NCBI GenBank assembly: GCA_964642235.1
Contig: CAZXOP010000087.1
Coordinates: forward strand, 1-8,179
Length of the DNA: 8,179 nt
Reading direction: 5' to 3'
Source: CAYSND01 sp964642235
GTDB lineage: Bacteria > Bacteroidota > Bacteroidia > Bacteroidales > UBA932
In this document: positions 1 through 5,935 of the stretch, piece after piece
Layout of the letters: every line of letters begins with the position of its first letter
Position numbering within the stretch: position 1 is the stretch's first letter
Notes under the pieces: model-generated
What the model was told of the DNA's origin: nothing
Database searches by the model: none
Seen by the model: only the letters and a program-made list of their open reading frames with translations
Translations under genes and position numbers: made by a program

Positions 1-717
1 GTGGTAACTGATTACCTTGAAAAGAACTTCCCTGAGATACTTGACTACGGCTTTACAGCGAAGGTTGAAGAGGGTTTTGACAAAGTTGCTTCCGGAGACC
101 TCGTATGGAATGAAATTATTAAAGACTTCTATAGTCCTTTTCATAAGCGTGTAGATGAGACACTTAAAGAGTCATTTGTGGCTAAAACCGAAAAAATCCT
201 CGGAAATGATCCTAAAACAGGGAAAGTCGTTTTAGTGAGGATAGGGAAATTCGGCCCACTTGCACAAATAGGGGAAAATGATGATCCACAAAAGAGATTT
301 GCCTCGATGGGAAAAGGGCAGTTAATCGAAAGCATCACTTTGGCAGATGCCCTTAAACTCTTCGATCTCCCTCGTCATCTTGGGGAGTATAACGGAAAAG
401 AGGTTCTCTGTTCCAAAGGGAAATTCGGCCCATATATCAAACACGGAGAGACTTTTATCTCACTCGGAAAGGGGAAAGACCCTTACACAGTAGATTTGGA
501 GACAGCTATAACGCTTATAGAGGAAAATTCCGAGAAGGAGTCTAAAAAGGTTATCAAAGAGTTCCCTGAACATAAGATTCAAGTCTTAAATGGTCGATAT
601 GGTCCTTACATAAAACATGACAAGGATAATATAAAAATCCCCAAAGGGAAAAAAGCAGAAGAACTTACTCTTGATGAGATTCAAAAAATAATTATTTTAA
701 ATCGTAAGGGGGAATAA
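1..717 (+). CDS. topA: DNA topoisomerase I, C-terminal part (5' end outside window)
   Basis: Type IA topoisomerase, which relaxes negatively supercoiled DNA by single-strand passage. Only the last 238 residues are present; the reading frame is open at the left edge, so the GTG at position 1 is an internal Val codon and not a start. Residues 1-55 match the end of the catalytic core (LVTDYLEKNFPEILDYGFTA-like segment, then the Trp and FYSPF block). The rest is three Toprim C-terminal repeats, roughly residues 68-128, 129-176 and 183-234, each with a G-K/R-F/Y-G-P signature (GKFGPLAQIG, GKFGPYIKHG, GRYGPYIKHD) followed by a Lys/Gly-rich stretch. No Cys4 zinc fingers are present, unlike the E. 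coli enzyme; this lysine-rich repeat tail is a known alternative in Bacteroidetes and other phyla. The active-site Tyr and Toprim domain lie upstream of the window. The gene ends with TAA at 715-717, and the downstream gap to the regulator shows no terminator hairpin. Confidence 0.95.
   Translation: MVTDYLEKNFPEILDYGFTAKVEEGFDKVASGDLVWNEIIKDFYSPFHKRVDETLKESFVAKTEKILGNDPKTGKVVLVRIGKFGPLAQIGENDDPQKRFASMGKGQLIESITLADALKLFDLPRHLGEYNGKEVLCSKGKFGPYIKHGETFISLGKGKDPYTVDLETAITLIEENSEKESKKVIKEFPEHKIQVLNGRYGPYIKHDKDNIKIPKGKKAEELTLDEIQKIIILNRKGE
243..432 (+). repeat. 16-nt exact direct repeat inside topA C-terminal repeats
   Basis: The 16-mer AGGGAAATTCGGCCCA occurs at 243-258 and again at 417-432. Both copies encode the GKFGP signature of successive Toprim C-terminal repeats and sit in the same reading frame. 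The identity at DNA level, including third codon positions, suggests a fairly recent repeat duplication, gene conversion or simply shared codon preference. The third repeat (near 592-615) encodes GRYGPYIKH but has diverged at the DNA level. Confidence 0.8.
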
Positions 718-727
718 AAAGTTACAG

Positions 728-783
728 TTTGTAATTATTTTAGTACATTTGCAATATAATTTAATTAATAAACCAATTACAAA
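728..783. repeat. 9-bp inverted repeat flanking the regulator promoter
   Basis: TTTGTAATT at 728-736 is the exact reverse complement of AATTACAAA at 775-783, with 38 nt between the arms. The arms bracket the candidate -7 element, and the right arm ends on the A of the regulator's ATG. This could be a pair of operator half-sites for autoregulation, or on a read-through transcript from topA a stem that hides the start codon. In AT-rich DNA a 9-bp match can also arise by chance. Confidence 0.5.
744..751 (+). promoter_or_regulatory. Candidate Bacteroidetes -7 element before the Lrp-family gene
   Basis: TACATTTG is an exact match to the Bacteroidetes primary sigma -7 consensus TAnnTTTG. Transcription would start about position 758, leaving a leader of roughly 25 nt. 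The -33 side is poor: a TTTG exists at 728-731 but only 12 nt upstream, shorter than the usual spacing near 19-20, and nothing convincing sits at the normal distance. Confidence 0.45.
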
Positions 784-1259
784 TGTCTAAGTATCAGATT
801 GACGCCATAGACCAAAAGATTCTCTCTTATTTGGTCCAAAATGCGAGAATGCCTTATCTCGAAATAGCCCGTGAATGTGGGGTTTCGGGAGCAGCCATTC
901 ATCAGAGAGTTAAAAAGATGGAAACTCTCGGAATAATTACAGGTTCACGTTTGTTAGTAAAGCCAAAAACTTTAGGTTTGAATGTTTGCGCTTTCGTAGG
1001 ACTAACTCTCTCTCAGGCAAATCGTTATTCAGAGGTTGTCGATCAGCTTAAAAAGATGTCAGAAGTGGTAGAATGCCACTTTGTAACAGGAAAACACTCT
1101 TTACTTATTAAAATTTACTGTTACGATCACGACCACTTAATGGAGATTCTTATTAATACTATACAGAATATTCCTGCGGTACAGCAGACTGAAACATATA
1201 TCTCACTTGACCAAGCTATCGAGAGACAAGTTTGGGTTAAAGACCCCCTAAAGAAATAA
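783..1259 (+). CDS. Lrp/AsnC-family transcriptional regulator
   Basis: A 158-residue protein of normal length for the Lrp/AsnC (feast/famine) family of DNA-binding regulators. Residues 1-60 form the N-terminal winged helix-turn-helix: the opening IDAIDQKILSYLVQNARMP and the block EIARECGVSGAAIHQRVKKM are typical, with the recognition helix around 34-48. Residues 67-145 are the RAM/AsnC ligand-binding and oligomerisation domain, with a VECHFVTGKHSLLIKIYC-type core near 96-113. Such proteins bind amino acids or related metabolites and assemble as dimers to octamers. The effector and targets cannot be read from the sequence; the neighbours (topA, ispD) do not suggest a pathway. It has its own candidate promoter and no Shine-Dalgarno sequence. 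Its last 23 bp overlap the end of ispD on the opposite strand. Close homologues are usual in Bacteroidales, where the family is often simply annotated asnC or lrp. Confidence 0.93.
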   Translation: MSKYQIDAIDQKILSYLVQNARMPYLEIARECGVSGAAIHQRVKKMETLGIITGSRLLVKPKTLGLNVCAFVGLTLSQANRYSEVVDQLKKMSEVVECHFVTGKHSLLIKIYCYDHDHLMEILINTIQNIPAVQQTETYISLDQAIERQVWVKDPLKK

Positions 1260-1911
1260 CTGCCTTTGCGAATTTTATATCATCAGCAGTAGTAATTTTA
1301 ATATTTCTTTTCTCCCCATCACAGAAAGTTAGACGGTACCCTGCCCTCTCCACCACAGAGGCATCGTCGGTGAAAGAGGGGTTATAAGCTTGTTTATAGC
1401 TCTTAATTAAAATATCCGAACGGAATACCTGAGGAGTCTGAATCATCAGATAATTATCCCTATCCACCACCTTTGTCCCCCCCTCTACTACCTCCCTCAT
1501 AGAGTCAATTGCCCTGATAACAGGGATAACTGCTCCCTCTTTTTCGCATTTTTCATAAAGAGATAAGATCAACTCCTTGGAGACGAAAGGTCTGACCCCA
1601 TCGTGAACTGCCACTATCGCCCCCTCCGGCAGATAGCCTACCCCTTTTTTTACAGAATGAAATCGTGTCAGCCCCCCTGCTGTAAGAATAGAGGGAAAGA
1701 TAAAGTCGTGGTTACGACAATACTCTTTCCAATACTCTTTATAATCCCCGTTTATTACTACTATGATATTTACCTTAAAAGGGAGGGAGAGGAAGAGTTC
1801 CATGGTTCTTCGAAGGATCGGTTTCCCCTCAATTTCCATAAACTGTTTGGGGAGTTCGCTCTCCATTCTGCTCCCTATTCCTCCGGCTGTAATTATGGCA
1901 TATCTCTCCAT
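1237..1911 (-). CDS. ispD: 2-C-methyl-D-erythritol 4-phosphate cytidylyltransferase
   Basis: Third enzyme of the MEP pathway for isoprenoid precursors: it joins MEP and CTP to give CDP-methylerythritol, in the cytoplasm. The 224 residues span the whole family. Visible motifs are the nucleotide-binding loop TAGGIGSRM with PKQ (residues 8-23; commonly AAGxGxRM), VHDGVRP (102-108, carrying the metal-binding Asp; usually VHDAARP), QTPQVF (158-163), TDDASVVE (181-188) and NIKITTADDI (203-212, with the conserved Lys). The ATG at 1909-1911 is the only sensible start because the nucleotide-binding strand begins four residues later; an A-rich leader and no Shine-Dalgarno precede it. It is transcribed divergently from purH and converges on the Lrp-family gene, overlapping its 3' end by 23 bp. 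IspF/IspD fusions exist elsewhere, but this is stand-alone IspD. CMP-sugar or ribitol-phosphate cytidylyltransferases (TarI type) are relatives, though the motif set and context favour IspD. Confidence 0.93.
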   Translation of the reverse strand: MERYAIITAGGIGSRMESELPKQFMEIEGKPILRRTMELFLSLPFKVNIIVVINGDYKEYWKEYCRNHDFIFPSILTAGGLTRFHSVKKGVGYLPEGAIVAVHDGVRPFVSKELILSLYEKCEKEGAVIPVIRAIDSMREVVEGGTKVVDRDNYLMIQTPQVFRSDILIKSYKQAYNPSFTDDASVVERAGYRLTFCDGEKRNIKITTADDIKFAKAVISLGGL

Positions 1912-1940
1912 CTTTTATATATCTTCTTTAAATATTTATA

Positions 1941-1948
1941 CAAAACTA
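1941..1948 (-). promoter_or_regulatory. Candidate -7 element for ispD
   Basis: On the minus strand this reads TAGTTTTG, an exact TAnnTTTG match. Transcription would start near position 1934, about 22 nt before the ispD ATG. No good -33 TTTG is present; the best candidate is TTAG about 21 nt upstream on the minus strand. Confidence 0.4.
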
Positions 1949-1958
1949 ACTAATAATT

Positions 1959-1970
1959 GGTAAATTTGCC
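1959..1970 (+). promoter_or_regulatory. Candidate -7 element for purH within an imperfect palindrome
   Basis: TAAATTTG at 1961-1968 matches TAnnTTTG exactly and would start a transcript near 1975 with a leader of about 50 nt before purH. A TTTA at 1935-1938 lies 22 nt upstream as a one-mismatch -33 candidate. The element sits inside GGTAAATTTGCC (1959-1970), a 12-bp palindrome broken only by one symmetric pair, so a dimeric repressor could in principle compete with polymerase here. No known purine repressor site is recognised. Confidence 0.4.
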
Positions 1971-2024
1971 TAATTTTACAACTTAATTTATTTTGATGGC
2001 AAAAAAGACCAAATAGACTCAAAA

Positions 2025-3548
2025 ATGCGACAAAAAAGAATAAAAAAAGCACTCATCTCAGTATATTGTAAGGATTATGTTAAAGAGATTGCAGATGAGT
2101 TAGTTAAGAACGATATAGAGATAATATCCACAGGTGGTACATACGACTTTCTAACCAAAAAAAACATTCCTGTTACTTCTGTAGAATCCCTTACCGGATA
2201 CCCCTCTATTTTCGGAGGTAGAGTAAAAACTTTGCACCCCGCCATCTTAGGGGGAATTCTTCATAGAAGAGATAACGAGAGTGACCTTAAAGAGTCATTG
2301 CAATATAATATTTCAGGTATAGACTTAGTAATCGTTGACCTCTACCCATTTGAGGAGACTGTTGCCTCAGGTGCCTCTGAAGAGGAGATTATAGAAAAAA
2401 TAGATGTTGGCGGAATCTCTCTTATAAGGGCTGCTGCCAAGAATTTTGAAGATGTCGTTATCGTCCCTTGCAAAGAGGGGTATGAGCGACTACTCGAACT
2501 TTTAAAAACCAAAAAAGGGGTAACCGACATAGAAGAGAGGAGACATTTTGCGTCACTTGCATTTCTTACCTCCTCCCATTATGACACCATGATTTTTAAC
2601 TATTTTAATCGTGGTGAGAACCTCCCCTCTTTTAGTGAAAGCATAACAGATTCTGTTCATCTCCGTTATGGTGAGAACCCTCACCAAACAGCCACTTATT
2701 TTGGAGGCTCCGCCTCTCTTCCAAAGCAGCTACATGGAAAAGAACTCTCATATAACAATCTCCTCGATGTGGAGGCAGCACTTGAACTTATTTCGGATTT
2801 CAAAGAACCCGCTGTGGCCATTATCAAGCATAACAATGCCTGTGGATGTGCAGTACGTGCTTCATTAACAGAGGCATGGATGGCTGCACTTGCTGCGGAC
2901 CCTGTCTCTGCCTTCGGAGGAATAATTGTCTCCAATAGGAAAATTGACCTGCAGACCGCAGAGGAGATGGGGAAAATTTTCTTCGAAGTGGTGATTGCCC
3001 CTGATTATGACGAAGCTGCCCTCGAAGTTCTAAAGGAGAAGAAAAATAGAATTATACTAACCACTGCATTGGCAGCACCAAGCAGTAAGAAATTCCGCTC
3101 CCTGCTTGCAGGGGCATTGGTACAGGAGAGGGACTCCTACCTTGAAACCCCTTCCGACCTTACAACAGTAACCAAAGTCACTCCCACCCAAGAGGAGATC
3201 GAAGATCTGCTTTTTGCAAATATATTAGTTAAACACTCCAAGTCTAACGCTATTGTTCTTGCAAAAAATAAAACTCTGATTGCCTCAGGTATCGGGCAGA
3301 CCTCACGCGTGGATGCCCTTAAACAAGCCATTGAAAAAGCTGAGAGTTTTTCTCTCCCCCTCCAAGGAGCGGTAATGGCTTCTGACGCTTTTTTCCCTTT
3401 TGCAGACTGTGTCGAAATAGCTGAGAAGGCGGGGATAAGGAGTGTAATCCACCCTGGGGGCTCCATCAGAGATAAAGAGAGTATCGATTTCTGTGATGAG
3501 AAAGGGATGGCTATGGTAATTACAGGAAAAAGACATTTTAAACACTAA
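2025..3548 (+). CDS. purH: Bifunctional AICAR formyltransferase / IMP cyclohydrolase
   Basis: Catalyses the last two steps of de novo purine synthesis: formylation of AICAR using 10-formyl-tetrahydrofolate, then ring closure to IMP. The 507 residues cover both domains. The N-terminal MGS-like cyclohydrolase domain (about 1-195) shows STGGT (35-39) and GGRVKTLHP (64-72). The transformylase domain shows RYGENPHQ (214-221), YNNLLDVEAAL, the catalytic K268-H269 in IIKHNNACG, DPVSAFGGI, VKHSKSNAIVLA, SGIGQTSRVDA and the C-terminal SDAFFPFAD...IHPGGSIRD...GMAMVITGKRHF. All expected residues are present and length is close to the usual 510-530. The ATG at 2025 lies two residues before the expected first beta strand region; its leader is A-rich without a Shine-Dalgarno. 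It is followed after 24 nt by mreB with no terminator, so it is probably the first gene of the mre operon, an order known in Bacteroidales. Confidence 0.97.
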   Translation: MRQKRIKKALISVYCKDYVKEIADELVKNDIEIISTGGTYDFLTKKNIPVTSVESLTGYPSIFGGRVKTLHPAILGGILHRRDNESDLKESLQYNISGIDLVIVDLYPFEETVASGASEEEIIEKIDVGGISLIRAAAKNFEDVVIVPCKEGYERLLELLKTKKGVTDIEERRHFASLAFLTSSHYDTMIFNYFNRGENLPSFSESITDSVHLRYGENPHQTATYFGGSASLPKQLHGKELSYNNLLDVEAALELISDFKEPAVAIIKHNNACGCAVRASLTEAWMAALAADPVSAFGGIIVSNRKIDLQTAEEMGKIFFEVVIAPDYDEAALEVLKEKKNRIILTTALAAPSSKKFRSLLAGALVQERDSYLETPSDLTTVTKVTPTQEEIEDLLFANILVKHSKSNAIVLAKNKTLIASGIGQTSRVDALKQAIEKAESFSLPLQGAVMASDAFFPFADCVEIAEKAGIRSVIHPGGSIRDKESIDFCDEKGMAMVITGKRHFKH

Positions 3549-3572
3549 TAAAAACCTAAAACAGAGAATGAT

Positions 3573-4592
3573 ATGGCGTTTTCATTTCTAACACAAGAGC
3601 TCGCAATGGACTTAGGTACGGCTAATACCGTAATCCTCATGAATGATAAGATAGTGGTTGACGAGCCCTCAATTATTGCTTTTGACCAGAATACAGGTAA
3701 ACCGATAGCCTTTGGTCAGAAAGCGCGACTTATGCACGAAAAGACACACCCAAATATTAAGACTATTCGTCCTTTAAGAGATGGGGTCATCGCAGACTTC
3801 AATGCTGCTGAACAGATGATTAGAGGTTTCGTGAAGATGATTAATTACAAAAAGAGCTTTTTTACTCCGAATATAAAGATGGTGGTTTGTATCCCTTCCG
3901 GTAGTACTGAAGTAGAAATCCGCGCAGTCCGCGACTCTTCTGAGCACGCAGGGGGTAAAGATGTCTATATGATTTTTGAACCTATGGCAGCAGCTATGGG
4001 TATTGGACTCGATGTGGAGGCTCCTACAGGAAACATGGTCGTTGACATCGGAGGTGGTACCACAGAAATAGCTGTTATTTCATTAGGGGGGATAGTAACC
4101 AACCAATCCATCAGAGTCGCAGGGGACGGATTCACTGCTGAAATTCAGCAATATATGCGTCAGCAACATAATATAAAGGTCGGAGAATTGACCTCTGAGG
4201 AGATAAAAATAAGAATCGGTGCAGCAATCCCCGACCTTGATGAGACTCCGGAACCTTTCATCGTAAGAGGTCCAAATCTCATGACCGCCCACCCTGTGGA
4301 GATAGCAGTTACAAGCCAGGAAGTGGCTCATTGTCTTGACAAATCACTTGCAAAAGTGGAAGCTGCTATCCTCTCTGTTCTTGAGCAGACACCCCCTGAA
4401 CTTTATCAGGACATAGTCGGGAAAGGGATATTCCTTACCGGTGGTGGTGCTCTTTTAAGGGGACTTGACCAGAGACTAAGTGATAAAATCAATATAAAAT
4501 TCCATGTCTCTGAAGATCCACTACGAGCTGTTGCACGTGGGACAAGCATAGCATTAAGGAACTCTGCTAAATATCCATTCTTGATGAGATAA
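3573..4592 (+). CDS. mreB: Rod shape-determining protein MreB (bacterial actin)
   Basis: Actin-fold ATPase that forms short membrane-bound filaments and guides the elongasome during side-wall growth. Its 339 residues are typical. The N-terminus MAFSFLTQ could act as the amphipathic membrane anchor. Phosphate-1 loop is MDLGTANT (12-19); phosphate-2 is DIGGGTTE (158-165); the adenosine motif is TGGGALLRG (289-297). Further family blocks are IRPLRDGVIADF, VCIPSG, FEPMAAAMGIG and RGTSIAL near the C-terminus. No key residue appears missing, so this is MreB rather than DnaK/FtsA or a plasmid ParM. It begins the contiguous mreBCD-mrdA-rodA block, 24 nt after purH and 10 nt before mreC. I see no consensus -7 element in the gap to purH. 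Its last codons are duplicated just downstream at the mreC start. Confidence 0.98.
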   Translation: MAFSFLTQELAMDLGTANTVILMNDKIVVDEPSIIAFDQNTGKPIAFGQKARLMHEKTHPNIKTIRPLRDGVIADFNAAEQMIRGFVKMINYKKSFFTPNIKMVVCIPSGSTEVEIRAVRDSSEHAGGKDVYMIFEPMAAAMGIGLDVEAPTGNMVVDIGGGTTEIAVISLGGIVTNQSIRVAGDGFTAEIQQYMRQQHNIKVGELTSEEIKIRIGAAIPDLDETPEPFIVRGPNLMTAHPVEIAVTSQEVAHCLDKSLAKVEAAILSVLEQTPPELYQDIVGKGIFLTGGGALLRGLDQRLSDKINIKFHVSEDPLRAVARGTSIALRNSAKYPFLMR

Positions 4593-4605
4593 TAATGAGA
4601 TAATG
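4584..4605 (+). repeat. 11-bp tandem duplication at the mreB/mreC junction
   Basis: ATGAGATAAT occurs at 4584-4593 and again at 4595-4604, an 11-bp period. The first copy contains the last two sense codons and stop of mreB (ATG AGA TAA). The second copy recreates the same Met-Arg-stop as a two-codon ORF at 4595-4603, and its TAA overlaps the mreC ATG as TAATG (4601-4605). This arrangement would suit termination-reinitiation coupling between mreB and mreC. Confidence 0.75.
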
Positions 4606-5415
4606 AACAGGCGCTCTCCATTTTTGGGCATCTTTGCCACGTTCTTTACCTTCATTTTATTAATGGGGGCCTCTATTTCGTTGGTCCTCTCTGATGGTAT
4701 AATCCAGAAGTATAGAACAATGGCTTCTCTGAGGGGGGTCAAGTCTCTCTTTTGGAAACAGGGGGAGAAGGTAAAATACTACTTCTCATTAAAAGATCAG
4801 AACAATAAATTATTAGAAGAGAATACTCTTCTGCTTTCAAGGATAGATTATAGAGAGAGTGCTGACTCATCAGGAATAGTCAAAATCGAAGAGACCTCCG
4901 TTTTTAGATTTATCCCCGCTAAAATACTCTCCAATAGCACTAACAAGCTTCATAACTACATCGTATTAGATAAAGGGAAAAGAGATGGTATAAAGGAGGA
5001 GATGGGGGTTATTACACCTAACGGAGTGGTTGGGTATGTCTCATCTGTGAGTGACAAGTATTCACTTGTGGTCTCCTTCCTCGACATTAACTACTCGGTA
5101 AGTGCCATTATAAAGAGCAGTAATACATTTGGTCCGCTTCGATGGGAGGGGAAAAGGGCTAACAAAGCTACTTTATGCGAAATACCTCTCCATACCGAAA
5201 TTAATGCCGGGGACACGATCGTCACAAGTGGTTTTTCCACTATTTACCCTCCGGGGATTCCGCTTGGCACTATAGATTCCTATAAGCTTATTGACGGTAT
5301 AAACTATAATGTCTCCATAGACTTGTTTGAGGATTATAATTCCCTTAAATTTGTATATGTAGTGGTGAACAATGATCAAGATGAGTTGCAGCAACTTATT
5401 CTAAAAAGAGAGTAA
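4603..5415 (+). CDS. mreC: Rod shape-determining protein MreC
   Basis: Periplasmic, membrane-anchored elongasome protein that binds and activates PBP2 and links it to MreB and MreD. The 270 residues show a short cytoplasmic start (MNRRS), one transmembrane helix at about 6-29, and a predicted coiled coil at about 50-81 (SLKDQNNKLLEENTLLLSRI at its end). The beta-barrel domain follows, with YIVLDKGKRDGIKEEMGVI from residue 119, GVVGYVSSVSDKYS, and GDTIVTSGFSTIYPPGIPLG from residue 203, which is highly characteristic. The start is fixed by the TAATG overlap at 4601-4605 and by the charged residues just before the membrane helix. The gene ends with tandem in-frame stops TAA-TAG (5413-5418), then mreD starts 5 nt after the first stop. 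The sequence is less conserved than MreB, as is usual for MreC, but the motifs and location leave little doubt. Confidence 0.96.
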   Translation: MNRRSPFLGIFATFFTFILLMGASISLVLSDGIIQKYRTMASLRGVKSLFWKQGEKVKYYFSLKDQNNKLLEENTLLLSRIDYRESADSSGIVKIEETSVFRFIPAKILSNSTNKLHNYIVLDKGKRDGIKEEMGVITPNGVVGYVSSVSDKYSLVVSFLDINYSVSAIIKSSNTFGPLRWEGKRANKATLCEIPLHTEINAGDTIVTSGFSTIYPPGIPLGTIDSYKLIDGINYNVSIDLFEDYNSLKFVYVVVNNDQDELQQLILKRE

Positions 5416-5420
5416 TAGAA

Positions 5421-5933
5421 ATGAGTATAAGTATCAGAGACATATTGACGTTTGTATTAATTATCATTATTCAGCTCTTATTGGATAACTATGTAGATCT
5501 CGGAATCTATGTATATATTGCCATATTCCCCTACATTATATTACTCCTCCCTTTTAAGTATAAAGGGGTCTCCATTTTATTCTCAGCTTTTGCTTTCGGA
5601 CTTCTGATTGATTTACTTGGAAACGGAGTATTAGGATTAAATGCAGGGGCACTAACCACTATGGCATTATGCAGAAGGCCTTTCTTAAAATTAGTGATAA
5701 ATGAACAGAGTTTTAACAAGCTAGACACCCCCTCTCTCCCTCTATTGGGAGCGAGTAAGTATGCCATTTTCCTCTTCCTAAGTTATGCACTCTTCAATAT
5801 AGCTTTTGTTATTCTTGAAGGGATGATGAGCTATCCGTTTATAAATACACTACTGAAAGTTTTAATAAGCACTCTGGTCAATGTAGGAGTTATCTTCCTA
5901 ATGAGTTTACTTACTCAAAACAAGAGGAACTGA
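5421..5933 (+). CDS. mreD: Rod shape-determining protein MreD
   Basis: Small integral membrane component of the elongasome that works with MreC to control PBP2-RodA. The 170-residue product is strongly hydrophobic with about five or six membrane segments (roughly 8-21, 26-44, 50-63, 68-85, 112-132 and 140-164). The segment GLLIDLLGNGVLGLNA (60-75), with an Asp inside a membrane helix and a following Gly-Leu-Asn-Ala, is the MreD signature. Overall sequence is poorly conserved in this family, so the call rests on topology, that motif and the position between mreC and mrdA. Start is ATG at 5421, 5 nt after mreC; the upstream AGAGAG is only a weak ribosome-binding sequence. The stop at 5931-5933 is 2 nt before mrdA. 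Confidence 0.93.
   Translation: MSISIRDILTFVLIIIIQLLLDNYVDLGIYVYIAIFPYIILLLPFKYKGVSILFSAFAFGLLIDLLGNGVLGLNAGALTTMALCRRPFLKLVINEQSFNKLDTPSLPLLGASKYAIFLFLSYALFNIAFVILEGMMSYPFINTLLKVLISTLVNVGVIFLMSLLTQNKRN
5922..5928 (+). promoter_or_regulatory. Shine-Dalgarno-like site before mrdA
   Basis: AAGAGGA lies 7 nt upstream of the mrdA ATG at 5936, a good spacing for ribosome binding. It is the only purine-rich AGGA-type site placed before a start in this window; the other genes have A-rich or featureless leaders as expected for Bacteroidetes. It also encodes the last residues of MreD, so it may be coincidental. Confidence 0.35.
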
Positions 5934-5935
5934 CT

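Noticed and set aside
1..3. GTG as a start codon of a 238-residue protein
   Set aside because: The codon encodes the Val of the conserved LVTD segment of topoisomerase I, so the gene simply continues off the left edge.
761..768. TTAATTAA palindrome upstream of the regulator
   Set aside because: Such AT-only palindromes are expected by chance in AT-rich intergenic DNA and nothing else supports a site.
718..782. Terminator after topA
   Set aside because: No GC-rich hairpin followed by a T-tract is present; the only inverted repeat has AT-rich 9-bp arms with a 38-nt loop.
1603..1953. 116-codon + strand ORF antisense to ispD
   Set aside because: It has no recognisable domain and lies entirely opposite the motif-rich ispD frame; a shadow ORF.
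3137..3466. 109-codon minus-strand ORF inside purH
   Set aside because: It is antisense to the conserved transformylase domain, has no family resemblance and no promoter-like sequence.
3549..3572. Possible separate promoter for mreB in the purH-mreB gap
   Set aside because: The 24 nt contain no TAnnTTTG element and no TTTG, so a promoter here is not supported.
4083..4331. 82-codon minus-strand ORF inside mreB
   Set aside because: The sense strand carries well conserved MreB sequence throughout; the antisense frame looks random.
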